The notes beneath the pieces were generated by a model. The model was not told where the DNA came from. It saw only the letters and a list, made by a program, of their open reading frames with translations, and did no database searches. 64,000 nucleotides of DNA from Sphaerochaetaceae bacterium. GTDB taxonomy: Bacteria > Spirochaetota > Spirochaetia > Sphaerochaetales > Sphaerochaetaceae. The stretch spans positions 292,456-356,455 of the forward strand of contig JAQQAI010000089.1 of NCBI GenBank assembly GCA_028532915.1, written 5' to 3'. Each line of letters opens with the position of its first letter. The stretch's first letter is position 1. The position numbers and the translations under genes are program-made. Shown here piece after piece: positions 52,335 to 61,767 of the stretch.

Positions 52335-53654
52335 GACATCTTCAAAGACAGCAATGAGCTGTCCGTCCGATTCTCTATGATCGATTCTTGCACGAATCAA
52401 AGCCCCCCGCCCGATATCCGGCGGGGCTTGTGTGACAATCACCTTGAGATAATTTTCACATATTCCGTGCAGCTGGTGACGGCTTTCTTTTTCCAGAAGC
52501 ACCTGCACGCTCTTTCCGATATGCCTGTCGATATATCTTCTGTAATGTACGGCTGAAAGTGAACGGAGCCTGGATGCTCTTTGGTCTCTCACATATTCGG
52601 GTGACCTGTCTTTGGCTCCCCAGAGGGGAGTCTGAGGTCTCGGAGAAAAGGGGAAGACATGCAGCTGTGTGATCTCGAGTTCTTTCAAACGGTTGAAGCT
52701 TTCTTCAAATTCCCGATCGTACTCTCCCGGAAGACCTGTGATCATATCTGCTGCGATGAACGGATCATCTTTCACCTCACGAAGACGTTCGACACACTCG
52801 AACACCGTATCATGATGATAATGACGGTCGACTCTGTCCAGCACGCTGTCACAGAGAGACTGCAGAGGCAGATGAAAATGGGGCTGAATCTGGTCGGACT
52901 TGAGTATCTCATAGAGCCCTTCAGTAAAACTGTCCGGTTCGAGAGAACTGAGCCTGATTCTCACATGCGGATGAAGAACTGCAACCAGCCGTTCAAGAAG
53001 ATGTTCAAGATGCTTATCCTTATCTTCATAGGCACTGAGATTCACTCCGGTGAGAACGATTTCCTTGTAACCGCTGTCTTGAAGAGAGAGCGCGCGGGTG
53101 ATGGCCTCGTCCATCGCAAGAGAGACCGATTTCCCTCTGGCTATCGTCACTCTGCAGTAACCGCAGCTGTTATCACATCCATCCTGAACTTTCAGAAAAG
53201 ATCTGGAATGGAGCGAGAAACTGACCGCATCATAGTCGAACGAACTGATTGAATCTTTTTCATCGTCGAGAGCACTTCTTACCGCATCGAGCAGATCCAC
53301 CGAGGCGATCAGTCTCTTCTGCAGCAACGAAGGGAGATGCAAAAGTTTAGGTTTGCTTTCCAGAGGGATCACCACCACCCTTTCTCCGAGTGAAGAAAGA
53401 AGCCCGCTTTCCATCTGTGCGTAGCATCCCGTGGTGATCACTACCCCATCCCCGTTATCGTGAAGGAACTTTCTGATCATCCTTCTTGCCTTCTGCTCGG
53501 CCTTGCTGGTGACCGTACAGGTGTTGACTATATATATATCGGCAGTTTCACCGGAATCGACCAGTGAAAAACCTTCGTGAGTGAAAGCATCGGCGATAGC
53601 TTCGCTTTCACACTGGTTCAGCTTACACCCAAGGGTGTAGACATACACTCTCAT
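52323..53654 (-). CDS. mtaB: tRNA t6A37 methylthiotransferase MtaB
   Basis: Radical-SAM enzyme that adds a methylthio group to t6A37 in ANN-decoding tRNAs. N-terminal UPF0004 domain with three cluster Cys (YTLGCKLNQCES, NTCTVTSKAE, TTGCYAQ); radical-SAM motif CDNSCGYCRV near residue 145; C-terminal TRAM-like domain. 443 residues, normal for MtaB rather than MiaB. Its start overlaps the tyrA stop by 4 nt. Confidence 0.93.
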   Translation of the reverse strand: MRVYVYTLGCKLNQCESEAIADAFTHEGFSLVDSGETADIYIVNTCTVTSKAEQKARRMIRKFLHDNGDGVVITTGCYAQMESGLLSSLGERVVVIPLESKPKLLHLPSLLQKRLIASVDLLDAVRSALDDEKDSISSFDYDAVSFSLHSRSFLKVQDGCDNSCGYCRVTIARGKSVSLAMDEAITRALSLQDSGYKEIVLTGVNLSAYEDKDKHLEHLLERLVAVLHPHVRIRLSSLEPDSFTEGLYEILKSDQIQPHFHLPLQSLCDSVLDRVDRHYHHDTVFECVERLREVKDDPFIAADMITGLPGEYDREFEESFNRLKELEITQLHVFPFSPRPQTPLWGAKDRSPEYVRDQRASRLRSLSAVHYRRYIDRHIGKSVQVLLEKESRHQLHGICENYLKVIVTQAPPDIGRGALIRARIDHRESDGQLIAVFEDVLHA

Positions 53655-54400
53655 GAATCCTCCATAGGCTTGCGGTCCTGCTGCCTGAGCAGCTCGAGTA
53701 TGGAATCGATAGCCTTTTCCAGTTGCCGGTGCATGTCTGAAGCGAACGGGTTGTACCGCTGCAGGTCGAAAAACAGCTGAAGAGGGTCATTGCATGTCTG
53801 TTCCACAATGTTCATCAGATTGTGATACCCGACCGTGGCAAGCTCAGTAGGCTGAAGATCAAGTTCATTGAGCATCCTTCCTACAAAGTGAGTGACTCCC
53901 TGTGAATATGCGGCTTCTCTATCGTGCTGTTCGGGAGTCATGGGAATCACCTGAAGCTCCATGTCCCTGAAAACAGTTTCCCAGTATTCACCTTCGCTTT
54001 CTTTACACCGTAACGGATGATAAACGAGGGGAAGGCCTTTTATCCCGTTCTTCCCCGAATCGGGGCCGAACATCGGGTGAGTCGCGATAAGCGATATATC
54101 TTCAGGTAATATCGTACTCATCAGGTCAGAGGGATATACCTTTACCGAACAGGTATCGATGACCGTCGTTCCCGGACGCAATTCGCCCTGTATGGATAGG
54201 AGAACTTCCTTCAGCGATGAAATAGCAACGCATAGGAAGATAACATCACAATCGAGGAGGGTCTTTTTGTCGACGACCTTGAATCCCTGTGATGCGATCT
54301 CTCTGCTGCTTCTGTTATAACCTACTACATCCATGTGCTGCGCCAGTTGTCGAGCCCAGAATGTTCCGAACCGGCCTAAGCCGTATACACCAACTTTCAT
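53651..54400 (-). CDS. tyrA: Prephenate/arogenate dehydrogenase
   Basis: NAD(P)-dependent oxidative decarboxylation towards tyrosine. The Rossmann loop GVYGLGRFGTFWA, VIDTCSVK, ATHPMFGPDSG and a helical C-terminal dimerisation domain (THFVGRMLNEL) give a 249-residue enzyme without fused chorismate mutase or ACT domain. Start uncertain: ATG 54400 matches the family, ATG 54415 is also possible; neither has a clear ribosome site. Confidence 0.85.
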   Translation of the reverse strand: MKVGVYGLGRFGTFWARQLAQHMDVVGYNRSSREIASQGFKVVDKKTLLDCDVIFLCVAISSLKEVLLSIQGELRPGTTVIDTCSVKVYPSDLMSTILPEDISLIATHPMFGPDSGKNGIKGLPLVYHPLRCKESEGEYWETVFRDMELQVIPMTPEQHDREAAYSQGVTHFVGRMLNELDLQPTELATVGYHNLMNIVEQTCNDPLQLFFDLQRYNPFASDMHRQLEKAIDSILELLRQQDRKPMEDS

Positions 54401-54531
54401 ACTAGCAAAGAGCATATCATAAATATGATAAGGCGTACAATCTGCTGAAAAACAAAGGAAAGGGGATATAACACTTTTCCCAGATGTGGTATTCTTGTCT
54501 AAGATAATTATTAGATTGAGAGGAAGTTACT

Positions 54532-55527
54532 ATGTCATTTTCACAAACAATGAAAGAGAAAGCCATTGCTCTGCAGAAGACCCTTGTTTTGCCTGAGGGC
54601 CTGGAGAAAAGAACCATGATGGCGGCAAGAAAAGTTTTAGATGAAAAGATCGCAGGGAAGGTCATCCTCCTCGGAGAAGAGAAGGAAATGGTTTCTCTTG
54701 CCGGTGAATTGAATGTCGACCTCAGCGGTATAACAATCGTCGATCCGCAGACAGATTCAAGAATCAGCCAATACGGTAAAGAATATTACGAACTGAGAAA
54801 GCATAAGGGAATGACCGAAGAGCAGGCTGTCAAGGATATCACAAGTCCTCTGCGATTCGGAGCGATGATGGTCCGCCTCGGTGACGCCGATGCCATGGTT
54901 GCAGGTGCCCAGAATACCACCGGAGATGTTCTCAGAGCATCTTTTCAGATCATAAAGACAAAAGAAGGAATCAAAAGCGCATCTTCCTGTTTCGTGATGG
55001 AGACTCCTGCCTCGGATCTGGGTGCTGACGGATCTTTCATCTTCAGCGACTGTGCAACGATCCCGAATCCGACCAGCGAACAGCTCGCAGAGATCGCCAT
55101 CGCTTCCGCCCAATCGTGTCAGACCTATCTGGACACCACTCCCGCAGTGGCCCTGCTGAGCTATTCCACAAAAGGAAGTGCAAGCGGTCCTCTGGTTGAT
55201 AAAGTGACCGAAGCTCTGGCCATCGTGAAAGAAAAGGCCCCGCAGCTGCTCGTCGACGGAGAACTTCAGCTTGATGCCGCCATCATCGATTCGGTCGGAA
55301 GCAGCAAAGCTCCTTCCTCTCCCGTGGCTGGAAAGGCTAATACTCTTATCTTCCCTGACCTCCAGGCAGGCAACATCGGCTACAAACTTGTCCAGCGTCT
55401 TGCGAAAGCTCAGGCATACGGTCCTATCCTTCAGGGATTCGCAAAACCTGTGAGCGATCTTTCGAGAGGCTGCAGTGTCGAAGATATCGTGGTAACAAGT
55501 GCAATAACATTGTCACAAGCAAAATAA
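54532..55527 (+). CDS. pta: Phosphate acetyltransferase
   Basis: Interconverts acetyl-CoA and acetyl phosphate; with acetate kinase it gives ATP and acetate. The 331-residue short form (no N-terminal DRTGG domain) has TLVLPEGLEKRTMMAA, DADAMVAGAQNTTGDVLRA and the Pta signature region SYSTKGSASGPLVDKVTEA, then AGKANTLIFPDLQAGNIGYK. GAGAGGAAG precedes the ATG. ackA is not in the window. It would be a natural outlet for acetyl-CoA from the dehydrogenase complex at 5-10 kb. Confidence 0.95.
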   Translation: MSFSQTMKEKAIALQKTLVLPEGLEKRTMMAARKVLDEKIAGKVILLGEEKEMVSLAGELNVDLSGITIVDPQTDSRISQYGKEYYELRKHKGMTEEQAVKDITSPLRFGAMMVRLGDADAMVAGAQNTTGDVLRASFQIIKTKEGIKSASSCFVMETPASDLGADGSFIFSDCATIPNPTSEQLAEIAIASAQSCQTYLDTTPAVALLSYSTKGSASGPLVDKVTEALAIVKEKAPQLLVDGELQLDAAIIDSVGSSKAPSSPVAGKANTLIFPDLQAGNIGYKLVQRLAKAQAYGPILQGFAKPVSDLSRGCSVEDIVVTSAITLSQAK

Positions 55528-55553
55528 GATGCTACAACATGGAGACATCATGA

Positions 55554-55579
55554 AAAAGGCCACATTCTGTGGTCTTTTT
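55554..55579 (+). terminator. Rho-independent terminator of pta
   Basis: A 10-bp stem with one G-T wobble (AAAAGGCCAC/GTGGTCTTTT), a 5-nt loop and following Ts, 26 nt past the stop. Confidence 0.85.
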
Positions 55580-55604
55580 CTTTCTGAAAGGATATGACCA
55601 ATCG

Positions 55605-57035
55605 ATGAAAAAGAGTGCTATCACAAAAAAGAGGATCTCACTGACCGACGGTTCACGTTCTCCGAACATGACTATCTGGATGCTTTCATGGCCTGTGATA
55701 CTGGATCAGACCTTTCAGACCCTCATCCAGTACATCGATACTGCGATGGTGGGTTCTCTCGGACCGGTAGCGACTGCAGCGGTTGCGGTGAACACATCGA
55801 CGATCTGGCTGGTCAATGGAGTGATGTACTCGTTCGGAGCAGCATATTCTGTAGTCATAGCCCGATATATCGGAGCACAGGAATCTGACAATATTCAAAA
55901 GAGCGTGAAACAGGCTTTTCTTGCGATGATCTCTCTATCTCTCATCATCACCCTCGTTATGAGCATCGTGAGCAGACATCTTGCAATCTGGCTCGGCGTC
56001 GAACAGAAAGTAGTCAGTGATGCTGTCGACTATATGAAGATCATCGCGATAAGCTATCCGTTTTTCATAACCTTCATCTTTCTTTCAAACATGATCCGTT
56101 CCAGCGGGGATACGAAGACCCCTCTGATAAGCAATATCGTGACGAACCTTTTCAATATCACAGGAAACTTCCTCCTTATTTTCCCAACCAGGGAGATCAC
56201 CTTCCTTTCAAGAGAATTCACGGTATACGGTGCCGGCCTCGGAGTGAAAGGTGCCGCAATAGCTACGCTGATCTCGCATATCCTTTCGGCCTCCATATTA
56301 CTGACGATAGTGCTGACCAAAGATTCTCCGCTAAAGATCTCCCTGAAAAAATTCTCGTGGCGGTTCGATCCGATAATCTCGCATCAAGTCCTCAGAGTAG
56401 GCCTTCCGATGGCTCTGGAACGGATAACTCTCTCTTCGGGACAGATCGTTCTCACCTCTCTGGTCACGAACCTGGGAACAGTCTCACTCGCAGCTCACCA
56501 TCTCGCGATCACCGCAGAATCGATCACCTTCATGCCGGTCAGCGGATTCTCTTTAGCTTCGGCAACACTCGTTGCACAGGCGCTGGGAGCGAAAAAACGG
56601 GAGATGGCGAAAGACTTTGCCAGAAGAACACTCATCGGAGGGATAGTGCTGATGAGTGTGACCGGAACAGGCATGTACCTTGCCGCAGTACAGCTGATGT
56701 CGTTCTTCACTCAGGATATTGAAGTGATAACCCTCGGCGCGAGAGTCTTACGGATAGAGGCATTCGCCCAGCCGTTCTTTGCCATGAGTATCGTCATCGG
56801 AGGAATTCTCAGAGGTGCCGGTGATACGAAATGGCCCTTCATCTTCTCAATCATCGGGATGTGGTTCGTCAGACTCCTTCCGGCTTTCGTTCTCATCACA
56901 TTCTTCAACGGCACACTGATCGTCGGGTGGGTCTGCATGGTGGCCGATCTTGTGGTAAGGGGTTCACTGAATTTTCACAGATACCGAAGCGGCAAATGGC
57001 TTGATGTCTGGGTCAATCCAGAAAAAGATCGGTAA
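55605..57035 (+). CDS. MATE-family multidrug/cation antiporter
   Basis: A 476-residue inner-membrane protein with twelve helices in two homologous halves, each with the MATE layout (PVILDQTFQTLIQYIDTAMV in the first, PMALERITLSSGQIVLTSLV in the second). Exports organic cations with Na+ or H+. ATG at 55605 with AAAGGA somewhat far upstream. Its 3' end overlaps the convergent rsmA by 23 nt. Substrate unknown. Confidence 0.88.
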   Translation: MKKSAITKKRISLTDGSRSPNMTIWMLSWPVILDQTFQTLIQYIDTAMVGSLGPVATAAVAVNTSTIWLVNGVMYSFGAAYSVVIARYIGAQESDNIQKSVKQAFLAMISLSLIITLVMSIVSRHLAIWLGVEQKVVSDAVDYMKIIAISYPFFITFIFLSNMIRSSGDTKTPLISNIVTNLFNITGNFLLIFPTREITFLSREFTVYGAGLGVKGAAIATLISHILSASILLTIVLTKDSPLKISLKKFSWRFDPIISHQVLRVGLPMALERITLSSGQIVLTSLVTNLGTVSLAAHHLAITAESITFMPVSGFSLASATLVAQALGAKKREMAKDFARRTLIGGIVLMSVTGTGMYLAAVQLMSFFTQDIEVITLGARVLRIEAFAQPFFAMSIVIGGILRGAGDTKWPFIFSIIGMWFVRLLPAFVLITFFNGTLIVGWVCMVADLVVRGSLNFHRYRSGKWLDVWVNPEKDR

Positions 57036-57879
57036 GTTCAAGCAGTTGTGCGATACTATACACTTCACCTCTGGTCATCGGATCGAACTGTGATTGTTCT
57101 ATGCGGTCGATGATCTTTTCCTTCGGGAGAGAGGATGCGAGAGAACCGTGGAGGAGATTGTTTCTCATCGTCTTTCTGCGGGACGAGAACAGATCGTGAA
57201 CTATAGTGAAAAACAGTTCTCTTTTCTCATCCGGCACCAGCGGAGTATCTCTCCTTGTGTAAAGGATAACGGCAGAGTCGACATTCGGAGGAGGATAGAA
57301 AGCACCCGCCTTTATCGTAAACAGCTGTTTCACCTCGAAATCGACCTGAGAAAGGATTGAGAGAGTCGACCAGTTTTTCGTATCTGATTCCCCGGTGATT
57401 CTTCCGATCACTTCTTTCTGCAGCGTAAAGGCCATCTTCTTCGGAAGAACCTGCTTTTCCAGCAGCCTTCCAATGATCACAGACCCTACATTGTAGGGGA
57501 GATTCCCGCAGATCACATCAGGAGTTCCCTTCTCAGCGAGTACAGACTCCCATGTTTTCAGAAAGTCACCTTCGATCAAGGTAAAATTCTCTACATCCTT
57601 GAAGGCATGATCACGCAGGATGGAGATGAATCCTCTGTCGATCTCGAAAGCGGTGATATCAGCTTTCGAATCTATCAGGTATGATGTGATATTCCCGATC
57701 CCCGGTCCTATCTCCCATACATGCTCTGTTCCATCAAGCTCGAGAGCAGAGACTATGCGTGTCCTGATCTCTTTGGAAAGGAGAAAATTCTGACCGAACC
57801 GTCTGCTCATAGCCAGACCGTGTCGGTCAAGCAGTTCGGTGATCTGTGAAGGTGAATCGTAGGGAAAATCCCATCTCAT
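57013..57879 (-). CDS. rsmA: 16S rRNA (adenine1518/1519-N6)-dimethyltransferase
   Basis: SAM-dependent dimethylation of two adjacent adenines near the 3' end of 16S rRNA. RRFGQNFLLSKEI, EIGPGIGNIT (SAM motif I), EIDRGF, the catalytic NLPYNVGS, and the FYPPPNVDSAVI segment are all present in a 288-residue protein. The N-terminal ~30 residues align with the usual KsgA start, so the unusual 53-nt overlap with the end of comEC is real. The ATG at 57879 has GGAG 11 nt upstream. Confidence 0.94.
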   Translation of the reverse strand: MRWDFPYDSPSQITELLDRHGLAMSRRFGQNFLLSKEIRTRIVSALELDGTEHVWEIGPGIGNITSYLIDSKADITAFEIDRGFISILRDHAFKDVENFTLIEGDFLKTWESVLAEKGTPDVICGNLPYNVGSVIIGRLLEKQVLPKKMAFTLQKEVIGRITGESDTKNWSTLSILSQVDFEVKQLFTIKAGAFYPPPNVDSAVILYTRRDTPLVPDEKRELFFTIVHDLFSSRRKTMRNNLLHGSLASSLPKEKIIDRIEQSQFDPMTRGEVYSIAQLLELTDLFLD

Positions 57880-59242
57880 AGTGGTGGACACTCCTGTGCT
57901 GAGCTTTCCAACTACAGTACCAAAGAAGAATCAGAAACGTCAATAAGAGAGATATGAACAGACCGAAGGAATACAGAGGATCCAACTGGGGTATTGATGA
58001 TCCTTTTTCCATCAATGTAAGAAGATGTGAATTCAAAAATTCGATGACGGACTGGAAAATCGCTGCATTGAAAACAATATACAGCAAAGATGTTATCAGA
58101 AGGATGAAAATCAGCGGAGTGATCAGAACAGAAAAGACGATACCTGTCGGATGGAAAGCGGCGAACTGCCGCATCGAGATCACAGAGGTCCCCATCATTG
58201 CACTCACAGAAAGAGAAACAGGAGTGCTGAGAAATGACGGAAAGATCGCGTCGAGCTGCATCTGACAGAGAGGAGAGAGTAAGATGATCGATGCGACTGC
58301 ACTATAGGAGTACAGGGCAGCCAGTGTATCCATATGGGAAGGAAAAAGGAGAGAGTGAATACAGAATGTGAGAAGAAATGACCGTTTCGCGGACATTTCG
58401 AGGGGCAACTCTCTGACCAGCAGCGCAATCACCGCTCTCACAAGTGACGGCTTGTTACCGGCGACGAAGGTGAAAGCCAGAGCGAACATCCCGGAGAAAA
58501 ATCGAGCAGTTTTTTTCGGAAAGATCCTGTCTAACAGCAGCATTACTAACATGAGAATCACCTGAAGATGCATTCCGGAAAGAGCAAACAGATGTGCGAT
58601 TCCGCAATCTACAGCAGATCGGGTTATATTCGAACTTCCCTGCCCTTTCACTCCCAGAGCAAGAAGAGATACCATATCTTTCTCATCTGCCGACAGACTG
58701 CTCAATCGTGACTGGAAAAAGGTAAGGATGGCAACTCTTTTGACAATGTGGCTCCTCTGGTTGGTTTCGAGTATTCGGTCTGCAAAGATAAAAAGTTCGC
58801 CCTTCGAATCTTCGATGACTCTTCCTTTCAGAACAAGATCGGTACCATAGGGGATGAATCTCGCATCGTCTATGAGGGCAACTGCATCGGCAGAGCACCT
58901 CCCAGTAGTCTGATGATCATCTGTGACGGATGTCATCGAGACGGTTACGACGGTGTTTCCCCGTTCACTCACGCTGCTGTCAAACAATGCTTCACATTCG
59001 ATGAATGAGATCGAATCAATTGCCAGCGGCAGAACGTTGCCTTCTTCTCCCATCCTATGAGGAACCAGAAGCATTGACTGGACGACCAGGACAAAGAGCG
59101 TAAAATGATTCAGCTTATTGAAGATGATGGTCAAAGATGCCTGAACTGCTATCACTGAAAGAAGAAAACTAAGAGGAATATCGAAAAGATATACGGAGAT
59201 ATACGATGAGATGAGGATGAAGATATAGAGAGTATACAGCAT
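57827..59242 (-). CDS. comEC: ComEC/Rec2-type membrane protein without the metallo-hydrolase domain
   Basis: A 471-residue polytopic membrane protein. Residues ~60-170 are an extracytoplasmic OB-like region (VLKGRVIEDSKGELFIF). The Competence domain starts near 210 with VDCGIAHLFALSGMHLQVI, the family hallmark, followed by several helices. ComEC forms the inner-membrane DNA uptake channel in competent bacteria. The C-terminal beta-lactamase-like nuclease domain of long ComEC proteins is missing; the gene ends cleanly and this short form occurs in other phyla. No other competence gene is nearby, so DNA uptake is not assured. Confidence 0.85.
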   Translation of the reverse strand: MLYTLYIFILISSYISVYLFDIPLSFLLSVIAVQASLTIIFNKLNHFTLFVLVVQSMLLVPHRMGEEGNVLPLAIDSISFIECEALFDSSVSERGNTVVTVSMTSVTDDHQTTGRCSADAVALIDDARFIPYGTDLVLKGRVIEDSKGELFIFADRILETNQRSHIVKRVAILTFFQSRLSSLSADEKDMVSLLALGVKGQGSSNITRSAVDCGIAHLFALSGMHLQVILMLVMLLLDRIFPKKTARFFSGMFALAFTFVAGNKPSLVRAVIALLVRELPLEMSAKRSFLLTFCIHSLLFPSHMDTLAALYSYSAVASIILLSPLCQMQLDAIFPSFLSTPVSLSVSAMMGTSVISMRQFAAFHPTGIVFSVLITPLIFILLITSLLYIVFNAAIFQSVIEFLNSHLLTLMEKGSSIPQLDPLYSFGLFISLLLTFLILLWYCSWKAQHRSVHHYEMGFSLRFTFTDHRTA

Positions 59243-59254
59243 ACTCTCTATACG

Positions 59255-60040
59255 TCAGTGCAGCGGAAGCTGATTCTCCACAGCGATCGTCAGAGCCAGC
59301 AGGGAAAGGTCTACATCCCCGTTCATACCCGATTTCAACAGCTGCCCCGAAAAGGATTCCAGCTGTTTCTCATCATGTTTCATCTTCTGATACTTTTTAC
59401 TCAGCTGGTATTCATTCTTGAAATTGTACTCAAGATTTTCAATAAACAGCAGCGCGAATTCCTTCACATGTTCATCTTCGAAATCAAGATCGAGTCTATC
59501 CAGTGACGACCCTTCGAGATTCAGCATCGCATCGATAAGATCGATCATTTCCATCTGCGAATAACGATAGAGATACTCTTCCACGACCGCAAGAGAATCA
59601 TCGGTCTCAAATGTGAGATTGCTGGCATTCTGCTTCAATTCGAAGCGTCGTTTCACCGACAGGCTGCTTTTTTTGTCTCTGCGGGAAATGAAAGACAGAG
59701 AAAGGATCGTGATGACTGAGGCAATAACCAGTTCATCGACCATGGGAATGGGATCTCTTACCGCCAGAGAGAAGAAGAAATAGGAAATGAGGAAGATCAG
59801 CCCCCCGATCAGAAGCCTGGGAAGATATCTGACATCCTGAATCCACCTGTCGACACCTCTGTCGATCTGCCGGTATAGAGTGAGAAGAGCCTCATCTGTC
59901 ACCGGCTTCGATGCAGACTCAGCGCTGTAAAAGACCACCTGTTCATGCTCATCCCAGCTGTTGTATGAAACCGGGTTCACAAACGGAGTGATGAAAAATC
60001 TTTTACGGTCGGTAAGAGTGACAAGATAGCAAGCTCTCAT
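59255..60040 (-). CDS. Hypothetical membrane protein with two transmembrane helices
   Basis: 261 residues. An N-terminal soluble part (~1-75), two adjacent hydrophobic helices (LLIGGLIFLISYFFFSLAV and ELVIASVITILSLSFI, ~80-118), then a helical, acidic cytoplasmic part (~120-261). No motif I recognise. AAAGGGG precedes the ATG. It sits between the phosphosugar mutase gene (14 nt) and comEC (12 nt) in an operon with short spacings, so a role linked to either the envelope or DNA uptake is possible but unproven. Confidence 0.72.
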   Translation of the reverse strand: MRACYLVTLTDRKRFFITPFVNPVSYNSWDEHEQVVFYSAESASKPVTDEALLTLYRQIDRGVDRWIQDVRYLPRLLIGGLIFLISYFFFSLAVRDPIPMVDELVIASVITILSLSFISRRDKKSSLSVKRRFELKQNASNLTFETDDSLAVVEEYLYRYSQMEMIDLIDAMLNLEGSSLDRLDLDFEDEHVKEFALLFIENLEYNFKNEYQLSKKYQKMKHDEKQLESFSGQLLKSGMNGDVDLSLLALTIAVENQLPLH

Positions 60041-60054
60041 CTTAAAACCCCTTT

Positions 60055-61767
60055 CTATAATGCAGCTTTGTACACTGCGAGACGATCGTTCACATATGTT
60101 TCAAATTCAGCCGATTCGCGGCTGGTAGATGTGAAGAAGAAATAGTATTTGATCTTCGGCTCGGTTCCGCTCGGTCTCACAACCATCTTTTCACCGTTGC
60201 TGAAAGTAATGATGATGACATTCGAGGAAGGAAATTCAGTCTGTTCGGGATCGAGAAGGTCTCTGATGGAATCGATAGTAGTTCCCGCAAACTGATGTGA
60301 CACCTTCATTGATCTGAAATGTGCCATGATCTGATCCATTTTCTCTTTGCCTGAAGCTCCTTCGTAGGAGAACGACAGTACCCGTTCAGTGTACATTCCG
60401 TATTTCTTGTAGATCTGCTCGAGACGATTCTGCAGCGTTATCCCTTTTTCTTTGTAAAAGCTCATCATCTCCACAGCCAGAACTGCCGAACTGACCGCAT
60501 CCTTGTCTTTGATCTCACTGAGGCTGTTGTAACCGAAACTCTCTTCGCATCCGAACAGATAGAAGTCATCCTCGCTGTTGTGGACTTCTACGATCTTCTC
60601 GGCGATGTACTTGAATCCTGTCAGCACATCGGCACATCTGCCACCGTGCTCTTCTGTTATCGCCCGAACCAGATCGGTCGTTACGAACGATTTGACAACG
60701 AGCGGCCTTTTGCTCTCCAGCGACAGCTCGGCATTCCGGGTCAGAAGATAATCGACGAGTAAAACAGCAATCTGATTTCCCGTCAAAAGCATGTATTCGC
60801 TTTTGTCTGCCGAGGAAGGAATGGCGATTCCGAGTCTGTCGGCATCCGGGTCTGTACCGAGAACGATATCGGCTTTCACCTCTTTAGCTTTCTCAATAGC
60901 CAGACGCATCGCATCGGGATCTTCGGGGTTAGGCATACTGACGGTAGGAAAATCTCCGTCCGGTTCGATCTGAGATTCTACTGTGTGACAGGTGACTTTA
61001 AGTTTTTCAAGGATTCTTCTCACGGGAATATTTCCTGAACCGTGAAGAGGAGTATAGGTCACACTGATTCCTGATTCCCCGATACTTTCCTTACGTGCAA
61101 GTGAAGCAAGGACGATCTCATCATAACTTTCATCGACTCGCGCCGGAACTGACAGCAGCAGACCATCCGCTACAGCCCTGTCCCGGCTCATGACGGCAAT
61201 CGATGAAGGAGAGACGGAATCGACTTTTGCGGCGATCTGTACATCATGGGGAGGTGTCACCTGACCGCCGTCACTCCAATAGACTTTGTACCCGTTATAC
61301 TTCGAAGGATTGTGTGAAGCGGTGATGACGATCCCCGCAGTCGCTTTAAGATACTGGACCGCATAGGAAAGAAGAGGTACGGGACGCAATGAATCGTACA
61401 GATAGACTTTCACGCCGTTCGCACATAGATTCAAAGCGGCAGTTTCAGCGAACAGACCGGAATAGTTTCTGGAATCAAAGGCGATCACCACGGAAGCTGC
61501 AGATATCCGGGAGTTCAGATAATCACTGAGTCCCTGAGTTACTTTTCTTACCATCAGAGGATTGATCCTGTTCGTTCCCCCTCCGATGACGCCTCTCATG
61601 CCGGCTGTACCGAAAGAGAGCGATGTATAAAACCGTTCATACAGATCATCCATCGCATTTTCATCTAGAGCCGTCGCGACCTCATTTCTGAAAGCATCTA
61701 CGGTCTCATATTCAATGTACTCACTTGCCTTTCTGATAATCTCTTCTTTGTCGAATCCGTTTTTCAT
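60055..61767 (-). CDS. Phosphoglucomutase/phosphomannomutase-family phosphosugar mutase
   Basis: A 570-residue alpha-D-phosphohexomutase. The catalytic Ser loop ITASHNPSKYNGYKVYW, the metal loop GTDPDADRLGIA, the sugar-binding loop GCEESFGY and the phosphate-binding end RPSGTEPKIKYYF are in the expected order. The length and FGTAGMRG start match the PgcA-like phosphoglucomutases of low-GC and spirochaete bacteria, which can also act on phosphopentoses. Its ATG overlaps the HAD stop (ATGA). Confidence 0.92.
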   Translation of the reverse strand: MKNGFDKEEIIRKASEYIEYETVDAFRNEVATALDENAMDDLYERFYTSLSFGTAGMRGVIGGGTNRINPLMVRKVTQGLSDYLNSRISAASVVIAFDSRNYSGLFAETAALNLCANGVKVYLYDSLRPVPLLSYAVQYLKATAGIVITASHNPSKYNGYKVYWSDGGQVTPPHDVQIAAKVDSVSPSSIAVMSRDRAVADGLLLSVPARVDESYDEIVLASLARKESIGESGISVTYTPLHGSGNIPVRRILEKLKVTCHTVESQIEPDGDFPTVSMPNPEDPDAMRLAIEKAKEVKADIVLGTDPDADRLGIAIPSSADKSEYMLLTGNQIAVLLVDYLLTRNAELSLESKRPLVVKSFVTTDLVRAITEEHGGRCADVLTGFKYIAEKIVEVHNSEDDFYLFGCEESFGYNSLSEIKDKDAVSSAVLAVEMMSFYKEKGITLQNRLEQIYKKYGMYTERVLSFSYEGASGKEKMDQIMAHFRSMKVSHQFAGTTIDSIRDLLDPEQTEFPSSNVIIITFSNGEKMVVRPSGTEPKIKYYFFFTSTSRESAEFETYVNDRLAVYKAAL

